The notes under the pieces were generated by a model. The model did not search any database. It saw nothing but the letters and a program-made list of their open reading frames with translations, and was not told the origin of the DNA. Of a stretch of DNA of 64,000 nucleotides, positions 18,687-28,481 are shown piece after piece. The position numbers were made by a program, and so were the translations under genes. Position 1 is the stretch's first letter. Every line of letters begins with the position of its first letter. Source of the stretch: CAYMZZ01 sp046297935 (GTDB taxonomy: Bacteria > Bacteroidota > Bacteroidia > Chitinophagales > Chitinophagaceae); NCBI GenBank assembly GCA_046297935.1, contig JBKBHA010000004.1, positions 310,001 through 374,000 on the forward strand. Reading direction: 5' to 3'.

Positions 18687-20207
18687 TTAAGACGATGTGC
18701 TTTCGGCCTCTGTGGTCTCGCCTTTATTTTTCCCGAGATAGGTTGGTAGGTCCATACCTGCCATTTCAAATATATCCTTCAGCGGCGGTACTGATTTGTA
18801 AAGTCCGCTCACAAAATTGGCGGTACCATTTTTTCCATCGCCCTGCTGGCCCTGATCCCAAACGGTTACTTTATCGATCTTGATATTCTTGATGGCCTCT
18901 GTTTGCAGGCGTACTAATTCGGGAAGTTTGTCGGCCACCAGCAGCAGCACGGCATCTTTCGGATTGTTGCCTGCCGCACGAACGATGCGGTCGAGACCTT
19001 CGGCCTGTTTGGTTAATATCTCGTACATACCGCGGGCTTCTGCTTCCAGTTTGGCGAAAATAGCATCGGCTTCACCCTTCGCTTTTTCACGCACCTGCTC
19101 GGCCTGCGCCTGTGCCTCGATGATCAATTTCTGTTTTTGAATATCGGCAGCTACCACGATGGTTGCATTCTGGCTGGCGCGGTCGCGTTCCGCACGCGCG
19201 TTTTCAGCAGATTGTTCAGCCAGATAAGCCTCTTCCAATGCTTTAGCCGACTGTACTTTTTCGGCGGCTGTAGCGCGTTTCAGCGCTTCGGCCTCGCGTT
19301 CACGACGCAAAGCGTCGGAATCGGCTATTTGGATCTTCGATAAGTTTTCGCCTTGCACAGCCGTTGCGTTTGCTTCGGCAATCTTGATACGTGTTTCTCT
19401 TTCTGCTTCCGCTTTACCAATGCTTTCGTCGCGATTAGCGCCGGCGATCTGAATTTCTTTGTCTTTTAAGGTGATCGCCACCTGGGTATCGCGTTCGCGC
19501 TGGGTTTCGGCTACCCTTACATCGCGTTCTTTGTCGGCAGTGGTTTTTCCAATTTCACCGGTACGTTCCTGCTCGGCCACGCGCACTTTGGCTTCGTTAA
19601 TCGCTTTGGCTGCAGCTTCTTTGCCAAGGGCGTCGATATAACCGCTTTCGTCTTTGATGTCGGTTACGTTTACGTTGATCATCTTCAGCCCGATCTTGTT
19701 GAGTTCGGCTTCCACATTACCGGCAATATTGGCCAGAAATTTATCGCGGTTGTTGTTGATTTCTTCAATATCCATCATCGCCACCACCAGACGCATTTGA
19801 CCAAGGATAATATCTTTTGCCAGATCGTGAATTGCAGGACGCTGCATGCCCAGCAAACGTTCGGCGGCATTTTGCATAACAGTGGGCTCGGTGGAAATAC
19901 CCACGGTAAAACGCGAAGGCACATCAACGCGGATATTCTGTTTACTCAGCGCACTGGTCAGATTCACTTCCAACGAAATGGGTGTAAGGTCCAGAAAGGA
20001 ATAGTCCTGCAATACAGGCACAATAAATGCAGCACCGCCATGAATACATTTGGCCGTGCGCGAGCCGTCGGCACCGCGGCCTACTTTACCGTATACTACC
20101 AGAATACGGTCAGATGGGCAACGCTTGTAGCGTCGCACCATTGCCATGATCAGGATAAAAAAGAAGATAATTGCTATGGCAACTACCAACAACAGATTTT
20201 CAGCCAT
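18687..20207 (-). CDS. Flotillin-like SPFH protein
   Basis: 506 residues. An N-terminal membrane helix (LLLVVAIAIIFFFILIMAMV) is followed by an SPFH/band-7 domain (RILVVYGKVG, FLDLTPISLEVNL, VDVPSRFTVGIS). Then comes a long coiled coil rich in Ala/Glu/Arg/Lys (about residues 190-400), as in FloT/YuaG. It organises membrane microdomains in other bacteria. The NfeD-like gene 18 bp upstream is the usual flotillin partner, and the terminator downstream closes the two-gene operon. Confidence 0.93.
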   Translation of the reverse strand: MAENLLLVVAIAIIFFFILIMAMVRRYKRCPSDRILVVYGKVGRGADGSRTAKCIHGGAAFIVPVLQDYSFLDLTPISLEVNLTSALSKQNIRVDVPSRFTVGISTEPTVMQNAAERLLGMQRPAIHDLAKDIILGQMRLVVAMMDIEEINNNRDKFLANIAGNVEAELNKIGLKMINVNVTDIKDESGYIDALGKEAAAKAINEAKVRVAEQERTGEIGKTTADKERDVRVAETQRERDTQVAITLKDKEIQIAGANRDESIGKAEAERETRIKIAEANATAVQGENLSKIQIADSDALRREREAEALKRATAAEKVQSAKALEEAYLAEQSAENARAERDRASQNATIVVAADIQKQKLIIEAQAQAEQVREKAKGEADAIFAKLEAEARGMYEILTKQAEGLDRIVRAAGNNPKDAVLLLVADKLPELVRLQTEAIKNIKIDKVTVWDQGQQGDGKNGTANFVSGLYKSVPPLKDIFEMAGMDLPTYLGKNKGETTEAESTSS

Positions 20208-20225
20208 GAAATGAAAATTGAATGA

Positions 20226-20849
20226 TTAAGAAAGATGAGTTGTTACCAGTAATATGTTTCCGTTGATGATTTCGGTTACGCGCACCAACTTCCCGGTAGG
20301 GATGTCGGCTGCATCATCGGTCATAGCGGTTAGTTCGCGTAGCGAACCCTGTACGCGGATATGCACTTTGCCGGCGCCGGAGCGGGATGCAGGAATAAAC
20401 AAATAGGTTTCACCGATTTTCTGAAGGGCGTTGTCCAGTTCCATATTGCCACTTTCTTTCAGTCGGCTCATACTTTTAAAAAGCAGGATCATCAGAAATA
20501 CCACGGCAGCACCAGCGGCTACGGCTATGGTCACGGTCAGTCCCTTGTTCACATTGCCCTTAATGAGTGCAATGCCTGTCCATCCGAAGATGGTAAAGAA
20601 GGCAATGAAATTTTTAATGGTGAAATAGCCGGCACCTATGCCTTCATCTTCTCCAATGGAAGCGTCGGCATCGCCCATCACATCGTCGCCATCGCCAGCC
20701 ACGAAGGAAAAAATCGTTTGTATCAAAAACAACAGAGAGAAGAGCAGGGCAAATACCCAGAACACTTTCTCAAACCCGGGCATCGATTGCCACCAGGAGC
20801 TAATATCAAGCAGCAGCATGTTTGGTTGGTTTAAAGAGATTGTCGACAT
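20226..20849 (-). CDS. NfeD/YuaF-like membrane protein with OB-fold
   Basis: 207 residues. It has a membrane helix near residues 28-50, an acidic linker (GDGDDVMGDADASIGEDEG), two or three more helices and a C-terminal beta domain. That domain (IGETYLFIPASRSGAGKVHIRVQGSLRE...GKLVRVTEIINGNILLV) is the OB-fold of NfeD proteins. It is paired with the flotillin gene. The start may be the ATG ten codons downstream (MLLLDISSWW). Confidence 0.85.
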   Translation of the reverse strand: MSTISLNQPNMLLLDISSWWQSMPGFEKVFWVFALLFSLLFLIQTIFSFVAGDGDDVMGDADASIGEDEGIGAGYFTIKNFIAFFTIFGWTGIALIKGNVNKGLTVTIAVAAGAAVVFLMILLFKSMSRLKESGNMELDNALQKIGETYLFIPASRSGAGKVHIRVQGSLRELTAMTDDAADIPTGKLVRVTEIINGNILLVTTHLS

Positions 20850-20910
20850 AAAAATACGGCAACAACCTGCGTAAAAGATACCGCATAAACGGCAATTTTC
20901 AGTTGCAGCG

Positions 20911-20940
20911 ACAAAAAAAAGAGGCGCTTCAGGCGCCTCT
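20911..20940 (-). terminator. Rho-independent terminator after the PDH E2 gene
   Basis: An 8-bp stem (AGAGGCGC / GCGCCTCT) with a five-base loop, and a run of eight T on the minus strand. It lies 24 bp downstream of the E2 stop and separates it from the flotillin operon. Confidence 0.88.
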
Positions 20941-20963
20941 GTGTAAGTTTTGAATTGTCAGGG

Positions 20964-22607
20964 TTATACCAGCATTCGGAGAGGCTCTTCAAGCAGGCCC
21001 TTCAGGGTCTGCAGGAATGCTGCACCTGTAGCGCCGTCTACCACGCGGTGATCGCAACTCAGAGTAACTTTCATGATATTACCGGGTACAATCGCGCCAT
21101 TTTTTACCACCGGTACCTGGCTGATGCCGCCAACGGCAAGAATACAGGCGTCGGGTGGGTTGATAATGGCAGTGAACTCTTCTATTCCAAACATACCCAG
21201 ATTAGAGATGGTAAATGTATTTCCTTCCCAATCTGAAGGCTGCAGTTTTTTGTCTTTTGCTTTTTGTGCGAACTCTTTCACTTCACCGGCAATTTGCGAA
21301 AGCGATTTGCTATCGGCATAACGGACTACCGGAACCAGCAAACCATCTTCCACCGCTACAGCTACACCAATGTTAACATGGTGATTATAGCGTATTTTAT
21401 CGCCCAGCCAGCTACTGTTTACAGCCGGATGTTGCTTCAGTGCAATGGCACAGGCCTTCAACACCAGATCGTTGAAAGAAATTTTCACCTTGCTCACTTC
21501 GTTCAGTTTCGCGCGACTGGCCACGGCGGCATCCATGTCGATGGCGATTGTGAGATAGAAATGCGGCGCGGTAAATTTACTTTCGGCCAGGCGGCGGGCA
21601 ATTACTTTCCGCATCTGTGATACCGGTACTTCTTCGAAGCTCGGTTGTTGACCACCGGTTGCGGCAGCCGCAGCTTTGGGTGCTGAGGCCGATTTAGCAG
21701 CGGGTACAAAATTGTCTATGTCTTGTTTTACGATGCGGCCGCCATCACCGGTACCTTTTACCTGACTAATGTCGATACCTTTTTCAGCAGCCAGTTTGCG
21801 GGCCAGGGGAGAGGCTTTTACCCGGCCGTTGGAAGAACTGCTGTCGGTACTTGTTTCCTCTGCTTCAGTTTCTTGGGCAGCAGCGGTAGTGGCTTCTTCT
21901 TCTGCCGGAGCAGCCGCAACGGAGCCTCCTCCGGATTTAGCCGCAGCCACAATAGCATCTACATCTACTTTATCCTTATCGCCGATAATACAAAGCAGAT
22001 CGTTTACTGCAATCTTTTCACCCTTTGCAGCGCCCTGATGCAGGAGCGTACCATTCTTATAGCTTTCCAGCTCCATGGTGGCTTTGTCGGTCTCTATTTC
22101 TGCCAGCACATCACCTTTTTTCACCGCGTCGCCCACATTTTTATTCCAGCCGGCTATCACCCCTTCGGTCATTGTATCGCTTAGGCGTGGCATCAGTACC
22201 ACTTCTTCCATTTTGGAAATATCCAGTCCACTGCTTTTGGGGGCCTCTTTGGCAGCCGGAGCTTTGGCTTTTTCGGGGGCCGGGGCAGCTTCTTTAGCTG
22301 CCTCTTTCGGGGCTTCTTGAGCCGCAGGTGCCGCGCCACCAGCTTTCACCATGGCAGAAATATCTTCGCCGGGGTTTCCGATAATTGCCAACAGGTCGTT
22401 TACCTGAAGTTTGCCTCCCTTTTCGGTCCCGATATGCAGCAGCGTGCCATCTTTATACGATTCCAGCTCCATGGTTGCCTTATCGGTTTCCACTTCCGCC
22501 AGCAGGTCGCCCTTTTTCACAGGATCGCCCACTTTTTTATGCCAGGCGGCGATCACACCTTCTGTCATCGTGTCACTCAGCCGGGGCATTAAGATAGATT
22601 CAGCCAT
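20964..22607 (-). CDS. pdhC: Pyruvate dehydrogenase E2, dihydrolipoamide acetyltransferase
   Basis: 547 residues. There are two N-terminal lipoyl domains, each with ETDKATMELES; the lipoylated lysines are K43 and K175. Ala/Pro-rich linkers follow, then a peripheral-subunit-binding domain (ASPLARKLAAEKGIDISQVKG) and the catalytic acetyltransferase core with DHRVVDG (catalytic His about 520). It transfers acetyl groups to CoA. The E1 and E3 genes are not adjacent. Initiating ATG is well placed with the lipoyl domain starting immediately. Confidence 0.95.
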   Translation of the reverse strand: MAESILMPRLSDTMTEGVIAAWHKKVGDPVKKGDLLAEVETDKATMELESYKDGTLLHIGTEKGGKLQVNDLLAIIGNPGEDISAMVKAGGAAPAAQEAPKEAAKEAAPAPEKAKAPAAKEAPKSSGLDISKMEEVVLMPRLSDTMTEGVIAGWNKNVGDAVKKGDVLAEIETDKATMELESYKNGTLLHQGAAKGEKIAVNDLLCIIGDKDKVDVDAIVAAAKSGGGSVAAAPAEEEATTAAAQETEAEETSTDSSSSNGRVKASPLARKLAAEKGIDISQVKGTGDGGRIVKQDIDNFVPAAKSASAPKAAAAATGGQQPSFEEVPVSQMRKVIARRLAESKFTAPHFYLTIAIDMDAAVASRAKLNEVSKVKISFNDLVLKACAIALKQHPAVNSSWLGDKIRYNHHVNIGVAVAVEDGLLVPVVRYADSKSLSQIAGEVKEFAQKAKDKKLQPSDWEGNTFTISNLGMFGIEEFTAIINPPDACILAVGGISQVPVVKNGAIVPGNIMKVTLSCDHRVVDGATGAAFLQTLKGLLEEPLRMLV

Positions 22608-22803
22608 TACTCGTCAAATTTTCGCCGAAATTAAGGCAAATTGCTGAAACCTGAGGGAAGGAGGCCGGAAGCTTGATATGGGCAAAAGTCCTCAAGGTCA
22701 GGGTGCTGAATACTTCGTTGTAGAATCTACGAAGCTCACTTCCTTTTGAAAGCATTCGCCATATTTCAACAAAACCTTATCTTACCAGCAAAGTATCGTT
22801 CAT

Positions 22804-24924
22804 ATGTCGTCTGCAACGCCGTTCTATCCGGCCTCACCTGATCCGGTGCCTGTTCATGTTACAGCAGTTTCGCCTGGGTTTCGAAAAGAAGTGAAGAAGG
22901 TATTGGCAGGGATCGTTTATTTCGTTTTCATTTACCTGATCCTGCTACTTGCCAGTTTGTTGTTGATTGCAATCTGTGGCTATCTCGGTCTTCTCACAGT
23001 TGTTAATATCGGGCATTTTCTCGGCATACTGGGTGGTATCGGATTGGCCGGGTTGGGAGTGATGGTTTTCATATTCCTCATCAAGTTCATTTTTTCGGTT
23101 AATCGCGTCGATAGGTCAGGCATGCTGGAAGTAAAAGAATCGGAGCAGCCGGAGCTGTTTGCATTTATCCGCCAGGTGGCTTCCGACGCACAGGCACCTT
23201 TACCCGGGCGGATTTTTCTTTCTGCTGATGTAAATGCAAGCGTATCCTACAATTCCAGTTTTTGGAGTATGTTCTTCCCGATCCGGAAAAACCTGACGAT
23301 CGGACTGGGTCTGGTAAATTGCCTTACCATCAGTGAGTTTAAGGCAGTGATGGCACATGAGTTTGGACATTTTTCCCAGCGCAGTATGAAACTGGGCAGC
23401 TATGTATACCAGGTGAACATGATTTTGCACAATATGCTGTTCAATAACTCGGGTTATAGTCGTATGCTGACAGGTTGGGCAAATCTAAGCTGGGTGTTCG
23501 CCATTTTTTCCAATATCACTGTACAGTTTGCCCGAGGTATTCAGGCTATACTTACCAGCACTTATCAGGTCGTTAATAAGCGTTATAGCAGTTTGTCGCG
23601 CGAAATGGAATTTCATGCCGACGCAGTAGCAGCAAGTGTGAGTGGTTCCGAGTCATTAGTTACAGCCCTTCGCCGCTTAGAGCTGGCCGAGGCAGGTATG
23701 CAAACTACTTTGGCCCATTGCAGCAAAATGCTTGAACGCAAAAAATACTGTTCCAATTTTTACCCTGTACAGCGATATGCCATGCTGGAGCTGGCAGCTG
23801 AACTTGGTATTCCTCTTCAGAATCAGCTTCCGCAGGTAGGCGATGATTTTATTTCGGCATCAGAAGGGCAGCGGGTAAATGTAAAAGATCAGTGGGCTTC
23901 GCATCCTGCCACCGAAGATCGGGTAGCAGCCCTGCGGAACCTGAATGTGGTGGCCGAGTTGAAACCTGAATCACCCTGGATACTGTTTCGGCGTCCCACA
24001 GAACTTCAGGAACAATTGAGCAGGCTTGTATATGGCGACGCGATCAACAACAGTGAATTGCAATTGCTTTCCGTAAGCGAAATTGAAAGGGAATTGAAGG
24101 ATGAACGCCAGAAAGTTCTGTTGCCACAAAGCTTTAATGGCTTTTTCGACAACAGAGTGCTTACAGAAATAACTGAGGAAGAGTTGCAGCAATTAGAGCC
24201 CGACCCAACTTTGAGCTGGCTGACTGTGTTTGATCCCGAAAAAAAGGGACAGGCTCGCAAGCTCGCTTATCTGAATGCTGATATTGAGTTACTGGCCGCA
24301 ATTGAAAGCAAAGAAATAAAAACCGAAACCTTCGACTTCGATGGCGGCAAATATCCATCAGCACAGGCCGGCACTATTCTGGAGCAACTAAGGCAGGAGA
24401 AGGAAATGATGATAAAGGAGATTGCTGAGAGTGAGAAAAGAATGATTCAGCTGACTATGCAACTGGCTGAAAGCAACGGTAGTTCGGCAATCGAAGTCCG
24501 CGAGTTGTACCGCCAATTTTTTCAATGGCAGCGTGAGCTGAGAGAAGACGGTGTAAAAGTGCAGGAAATGGTTCAAAGCCTGGCTCCCATTTTTCAGGGA
24601 GTGGCTTTGCCTAATGAACAGATCAGCGCCATTGTGAGTGAACTGAAAGATCGCCACGAACCTACCATGATGCGTTTGATCGGCCGCTGGCGCGACCGGA
24701 AGGCATTTGCAAAACTCGACACAGAACTATTACGCGAGCTCCACAATTTTGAATCAGCCAACAGGGTATATTTTACCGGTGAAGAATTTTTGGAAGGCGA
24801 CTTTGAAGTGTTGAACCGGTTCACCGGATTGATTTGGGATCAGTTAGGTGAATTTATGTATGAGCGCCAGTTGATGTTGATTCGCGAGCTGGATGGCTGG
24901 CGTCCGAAAGAGACAGTAAATTAG
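22804..24924 (+). CDS. Large membrane M48-family metallopeptidase
   Basis: 706 residues. Two or three N-terminal membrane segments (about 40-110) precede a HEFGH zinc site at 185-189, with the third ligand likely in the EFHADAVAASVSG stretch. It continues into a roughly 350-residue C-terminal region of mostly helices, much longer than HtpX (about 290). The family acts in membrane-protein quality control; the extra domain's role is unknown. The upstream 196-bp divergent gap contains a small hairpin near 22712-22735 (CTTCGT / ACGAAG). Confidence 0.88.
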   Translation: MSSATPFYPASPDPVPVHVTAVSPGFRKEVKKVLAGIVYFVFIYLILLLASLLLIAICGYLGLLTVVNIGHFLGILGGIGLAGLGVMVFIFLIKFIFSVNRVDRSGMLEVKESEQPELFAFIRQVASDAQAPLPGRIFLSADVNASVSYNSSFWSMFFPIRKNLTIGLGLVNCLTISEFKAVMAHEFGHFSQRSMKLGSYVYQVNMILHNMLFNNSGYSRMLTGWANLSWVFAIFSNITVQFARGIQAILTSTYQVVNKRYSSLSREMEFHADAVAASVSGSESLVTALRRLELAEAGMQTTLAHCSKMLERKKYCSNFYPVQRYAMLELAAELGIPLQNQLPQVGDDFISASEGQRVNVKDQWASHPATEDRVAALRNLNVVAELKPESPWILFRRPTELQEQLSRLVYGDAINNSELQLLSVSEIERELKDERQKVLLPQSFNGFFDNRVLTEITEEELQQLEPDPTLSWLTVFDPEKKGQARKLAYLNADIELLAAIESKEIKTETFDFDGGKYPSAQAGTILEQLRQEKEMMIKEIAESEKRMIQLTMQLAESNGSSAIEVRELYRQFFQWQRELREDGVKVQEMVQSLAPIFQGVALPNEQISAIVSELKDRHEPTMMRLIGRWRDRKAFAKLDTELLRELHNFESANRVYFTGEEFLEGDFEVLNRFTGLIWDQLGEFMYERQLMLIRELDGWRPKETVN

Positions 24925-25019
24925 AAATCGTTTGCCATGAATCTTGCAAAGCGCATTAATTGCAGGATACCGGAAGCTGCGATATTGCTGATCGAATTGA
25001 AGTCGGCTGAAAACAATTC

Positions 25020-25265
25020 CTGAGCCGATTGAAAGAACCATACACCAATAATCCAAATTTATCACCCTTGCAAGCGCAGATTGAATTGGGACTTCCAGCG
25101 AATAGGGCATTGCCGACATCAGTTCTAAAAATTAATGTTACTGGCTTAGACCCTGCTTTGGTTAGAAGAGTAACAGGAAATCTACCGGGTATGGGTGCTG
25201 GAGGAGGGACCGAGTTCCTGTTCAATCAAAAGATACCATCAAACCTAATTCAAAGTCTCAAATAG
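25020..25265 (+). pseudogene. Orphan C-terminal fragment of a polymorphic toxin
   Basis: An open frame of about 80 codons with no proper start (upstream stop at 25008). Its end, RRVTGNLPGMGAGGGTEFLF followed by NQKIP, matches the tail shape of Rhs/polymorphic-toxin C-terminal domains as I recall them. It stops at TAG 25263-25265. It is probably the leftover C-terminus of a former Rhs toxin whose body has been lost. Confidence 0.6.
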
Positions 25266-25273
25266 GAGTAACA

Positions 25274-25372
25274 ATGAGTAGTAGAATTAAGACGGCGGTC
25301 GAATTTTTGAATGAAGGCAGGGCGGCCTTTTGTCGGCGCCGGACCAGGCAGGCATCGGCGGAAAAGGCCTGA
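25274..25372 (+). pseudogene. Truncated immunity-gene stub
   Basis: Directly after the toxin fragment, a GGAG ribosome-binding site (25265-25268) sits five bases before ATG 25274. This reads MSSRIKTAVEFLNEGR and then runs into unrelated Rhs sequence, stopping at 25370-25372. A short gene with a good ribosome site right behind a toxin tail is the expected place for a cognate immunity gene, here cut after about 16 codons. Confidence 0.55.
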
Positions 25373-26667
25373 CGCTTACAGACCTGCAGACCCTGAACAG
25401 TGGATTAATTCCTTCTGGCTTTATTCGAGGAGCTAATGGTGAGTCCGGCACAGTACCAAAAGCTTACATCAACTTCATACTGTTGGATGATCAGTTCCGG
25501 TTCGTCAGTGGGGATTTCAGTCGGGTAGGCGCTAGTGGCACTGTTAAGGATCATTGGTATACTGACGGGCAGTTGCAGGATATTGACGTGGCAAAAAATG
25601 GGTATCTTTATGTGTACGTGAGCAACGAGAGCAATGCTGATGTGTTCTTTGATAATCTGCAGGTAATACACACGCGAGGGCCAATTCTGGAAGAAACGCA
25701 TTACTACCCGTTTGGACTTACTATGCAGGGAATATCTTCCAATGCACTATCGTTCGGAAGTCCTGATAATAAATTAAAGTTTAACGGGAAGGAAGAACAA
25801 CGACAAGAATTCTCTGATGGAAGTGGACTTGAATGGTTAGACTATGGAGCAAGGATGTATGATAATCAGATTGGTAGGTGGCATGTTCAGGATAAGTTTT
25901 CAGAAGTAATGTATGGCTGGAGCCCTTATCAATATGTATTTAACAACCCACTCAGATTTGTAGATGTAAATGGAGATGTTCCCGGTCCGCCCCTCTTTTA
26001 TTTTAAGACAAGAGATGATGCAGCTTATTATTGGGCGTTAATATATTCGAAGCAGTCTAATGCTGAGCAAGCAGAATATTCTGGCATTATATATAGCTTT
26101 ACACATAAAGGCGAAACTGTTTATGGCTTCACGAAAGGATTTAGGTATTATGAGGACGAACATCCAGGTAAAAAACCATTTAGGAAGTCACCTGGTCCCG
26201 GTGATAATCCTGCTGTAAACTGGGACGACGAAATGCCAGAAGGGGCTAAAAAGGAAGCCCATATTCATATTCACCATGCTGCAACTGGAAAAGGTAATGA
26301 TACATTTTCTTGGGGGCCTCGCTCGGATGAAGAATTAATGCCTAAACACCCGGACTTGTGGTGGTATTTGGTTAATAATATCGGAGAGCTAAGAGTTAGA
26401 AGAGGTGCGAAAATATTTGTAGGCCATGGTGCAGAAAGATTAACATGGGGTAATTTTTACGAGACAACGAATCTAGATAATCGACCGACTACTACTTCGT
26501 TGTATGAGGGTAACCGAAAAATGTATCACACATTATCTGAAAAGTATGAGTGGACCTTTCAATTAACTCAGCTGTTAATGAGTTCTTATATAAATTCCTT
26601 GCATCAGGGTTCGACGGAAGAAAAGCAAGATGTAAAAAAAGTTGAACCACCTAAGAAAGCTTTTTAA
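25315..26667 (+). pseudogene. 5'-truncated Rhs protein with C-terminal DUF4329-like toxin domain
   Basis: About 450 codons open from just after a stop at 25312; no credible start (TTG 25330). The first 215 residues are Rhs-core ending: NGYLYVYVSNESNADVFFDN, ETHYYPFGLTMQGI, YDNQIGRWHVQDKFSE and FNNPLRFVDVNGD. After that a variable domain begins with residues AAYYWALIYSKQSNAEQAEY and a HIHIHH metal-binding-like motif. It resembles DUF4329, a toxin domain with JAMM-like layout (Glu...HxH...Ser...Asp). The toxin part is intact; whether it is expressed is doubtful. Confidence 0.65.
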
Positions 26668-26676
26668 AATGTGTCT

Positions 26677-27339
26677 ATGAAATATTTTTATCTGATTGTC
26701 GTAACCTTATTTGCAATTTCCTGTACTAACAATATATGTAAGAGTAAGCCAATATCTGGTTATGTTTATATTGATATGGAAAAAGAAATAAGCTTGTCAC
26801 AGTTAATAGAAATTCGAAAAACCCTTATTGAAGCTGAGATAGACAGGATGGGGGAGATTTCTGGATATGATTCAAACAAACATTCTTTGCAGCTAAAAAT
26901 CTATACATCGTTTGGCGATACAGAAAATGAAAAGTTGTTCGTTCTTGAAAAAATTAATAGCAAATGGATGGCCAAAGAGCTTCGATACCAATTTGATATT
27001 AGTGCGATGCAGGATACTATATACATTAGAATTAATGCCATCAAAGACCTTACACCACAGATATCCTGGGAGGCGTTTTACGATTCCCTTAGGAGCTCGA
27101 ATATTTTCAAACTATCAGGTGACCATACGTTAGAAGGATATGAAGAATCAATGGGTATAGTTGATGGAGTGGAGGTGGTTTTTAGGGATAAATCAGACAG
27201 TAATCGGTATAGTTATAGGGAAATTGAGTTAAATAAGAAGTTCCGTGAAGTGGAAGATTTGGATAAGGTATTAAATTTTATAGAAGGTACTTTCGATGGA
27301 AAGTATATTTATAGGTCTTGTTTTTTTAGGGAGAAATAA
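26677..27339 (+). CDS. AT-rich lipoprotein downstream of the Rhs toxin, possible immunity protein
   Basis: 220 residues with a lipoprotein signal (LIVVTLFAISCTNN). The start is the ATG at 26677, with a GTG two codons earlier. The body is charged and alpha/beta, with no recognised family. Codon use is clearly more AT-rich than the core genes, as in the toxin domain just before it (10-bp gap). Position directly after a toxin C-terminus suggests an immunity protein held in the periplasm or outer membrane; this is inference. Confidence 0.6.
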   Translation: MKYFYLIVVTLFAISCTNNICKSKPISGYVYIDMEKEISLSQLIEIRKTLIEAEIDRMGEISGYDSNKHSLQLKIYTSFGDTENEKLFVLEKINSKWMAKELRYQFDISAMQDTIYIRINAIKDLTPQISWEAFYDSLRSSNIFKLSGDHTLEGYEESMGIVDGVEVVFRDKSDSNRYSYREIELNKKFREVEDLDKVLNFIEGTFDGKYIYRSCFFREK

Positions 27340-27429
27340 TAAAATGCATAGTGTATGCCAATAGGTAGTAGGCGGCAGTAAAGAGCAAAAAGATAGATTA
27401 GTTACGGGGTGCAATGAGAGTAGCCATGA

Positions 27430-28395
27430 AGGTTACGGTAATCAACAGGAAGCATGCTGGCTATTTAAACAAGCCCGAGATTGCAGGCTTGTCCGTAAGG
27501 CATAACCTCGATTTGTGTAACGGTACACAGGTTGAGAAGTTCGTAAGGCGGGTTGCTGAAAAACTGGAGACCTGCCTGACGGCAGGCAGGCAGCATAACT
27601 CTTACAAAGGCTATTGCAGACATAACAGGCCAGGTAGAGCAGTTCAGGTTACAGCAACTGGGTAAGCAGGAAACCAGAAAGGAGAAGGCTTTAAGCAATG
27701 AGGAACGGGAAACAGCCATTCAATTCTTGGAACAAAAAGACCTGCTGCAAGGAACCAATGAAATGATAGGTAAAAGTGGTGTGATTGGAGAAGAGACAAA
27801 CAGGCTGCTGATGTACCTGATATTTGCCAGCAGAAAACGAGAGCATCCTTTGCATATAATTTCACTCGGTAATAGTGGCATTGGAAAAACTTACTTACAG
27901 GAGAAGGTAGGAGAATTGATACCGGAAGAAGATAAGGTAGAGATAACTACGCTGTCAGAGAATGCCCTGTACTACTTTGGTCAACGGGAATTGCAACACA
28001 AGCTGGTATTGATAGAAGATTGGGATGGTGCAGCGAATGTACTATATCCATTGAGAGAGCTGCAAAGCAAAAAGCTCATCGCCAAAACGCTGGCAAAGAA
28101 AACAACTACTGGTGAAACTAAGACCGTTCACATCAAGGTAGAAGGGCCAGTTAGCGTAGCAGGATGCACTACGCAGGAACAGGTATATGAGGATAATGCT
28201 AATAGAAGTTTTCTGATTTACATTGATGAGAGCAGGGAGCAGGATGAAAGGAAAATGGCTTATCAGCGTAGTAAAAGTGCACGGAGAGTAGACCGGGTAC
28301 AGGAAAGTAAAACAAAACAGTTATTACAGAACACACAAAGAGTAATGTTCAAGTGAGAAATACTTATGCAGAGCAGCTACAACTGCCACACGAAT
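27430..28395 (+). pseudogene. Decayed mobile-element primase/P-loop ATPase
   Basis: Three collinear pieces in different frames. The first (27430-27570) ends in VEKFVRRVAEKLET. The second (about 27586-28353) carries DITGQVEQFRLQQL and a Walker A-like GNSGIGKTYLQEK, then the acidic VLIEDWDG box. The third (28355-28395) reads VRNTYAEQLQLP before it breaks off. The first shift coincides with an inserted CCTGCC...GGCAGG palindrome at 27571-27590. The order resembles CHC2-zinc-finger primase-type proteins of Bacteroidota mobile elements (from memory). Clearly non-functional as it stands. Confidence 0.65.
27571..27590. repeat. CCTGCC-type palindrome inserted in the primase relic
   Basis: CCTGCC, TGAC, GGCAGG plus CAGG. 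The same motif centres the hairpin at 13510-13561 and, in degenerate form, lies upstream of ftsZ (about 59392-59416). It coincides with a change of reading frame. Confidence 0.6.
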
Positions 28396-28481
28396 AACAG
28401 GATGATCGGCGATGCCATGTTGTACGGCTTTGAGCCGGGCATCGGGTTCGGTGCTATGCATTGAACGATCACCGGCGAGCT

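Noticed and set aside
24925..25019. Gene or regulatory element between the M48 gene and the Rhs island
   Set aside because: No frame, hairpin or repeat could be supported.
27414..27665. 83-residue intact gene
   Set aside because: The first half matches the primase relic and the second half is out of frame after the palindrome, so it is part of the pseudogene.
28396..28481. Short frame ending near 28455
   Set aside because: Fifteen codons or so without family resemblance; probably debris at the island edge.
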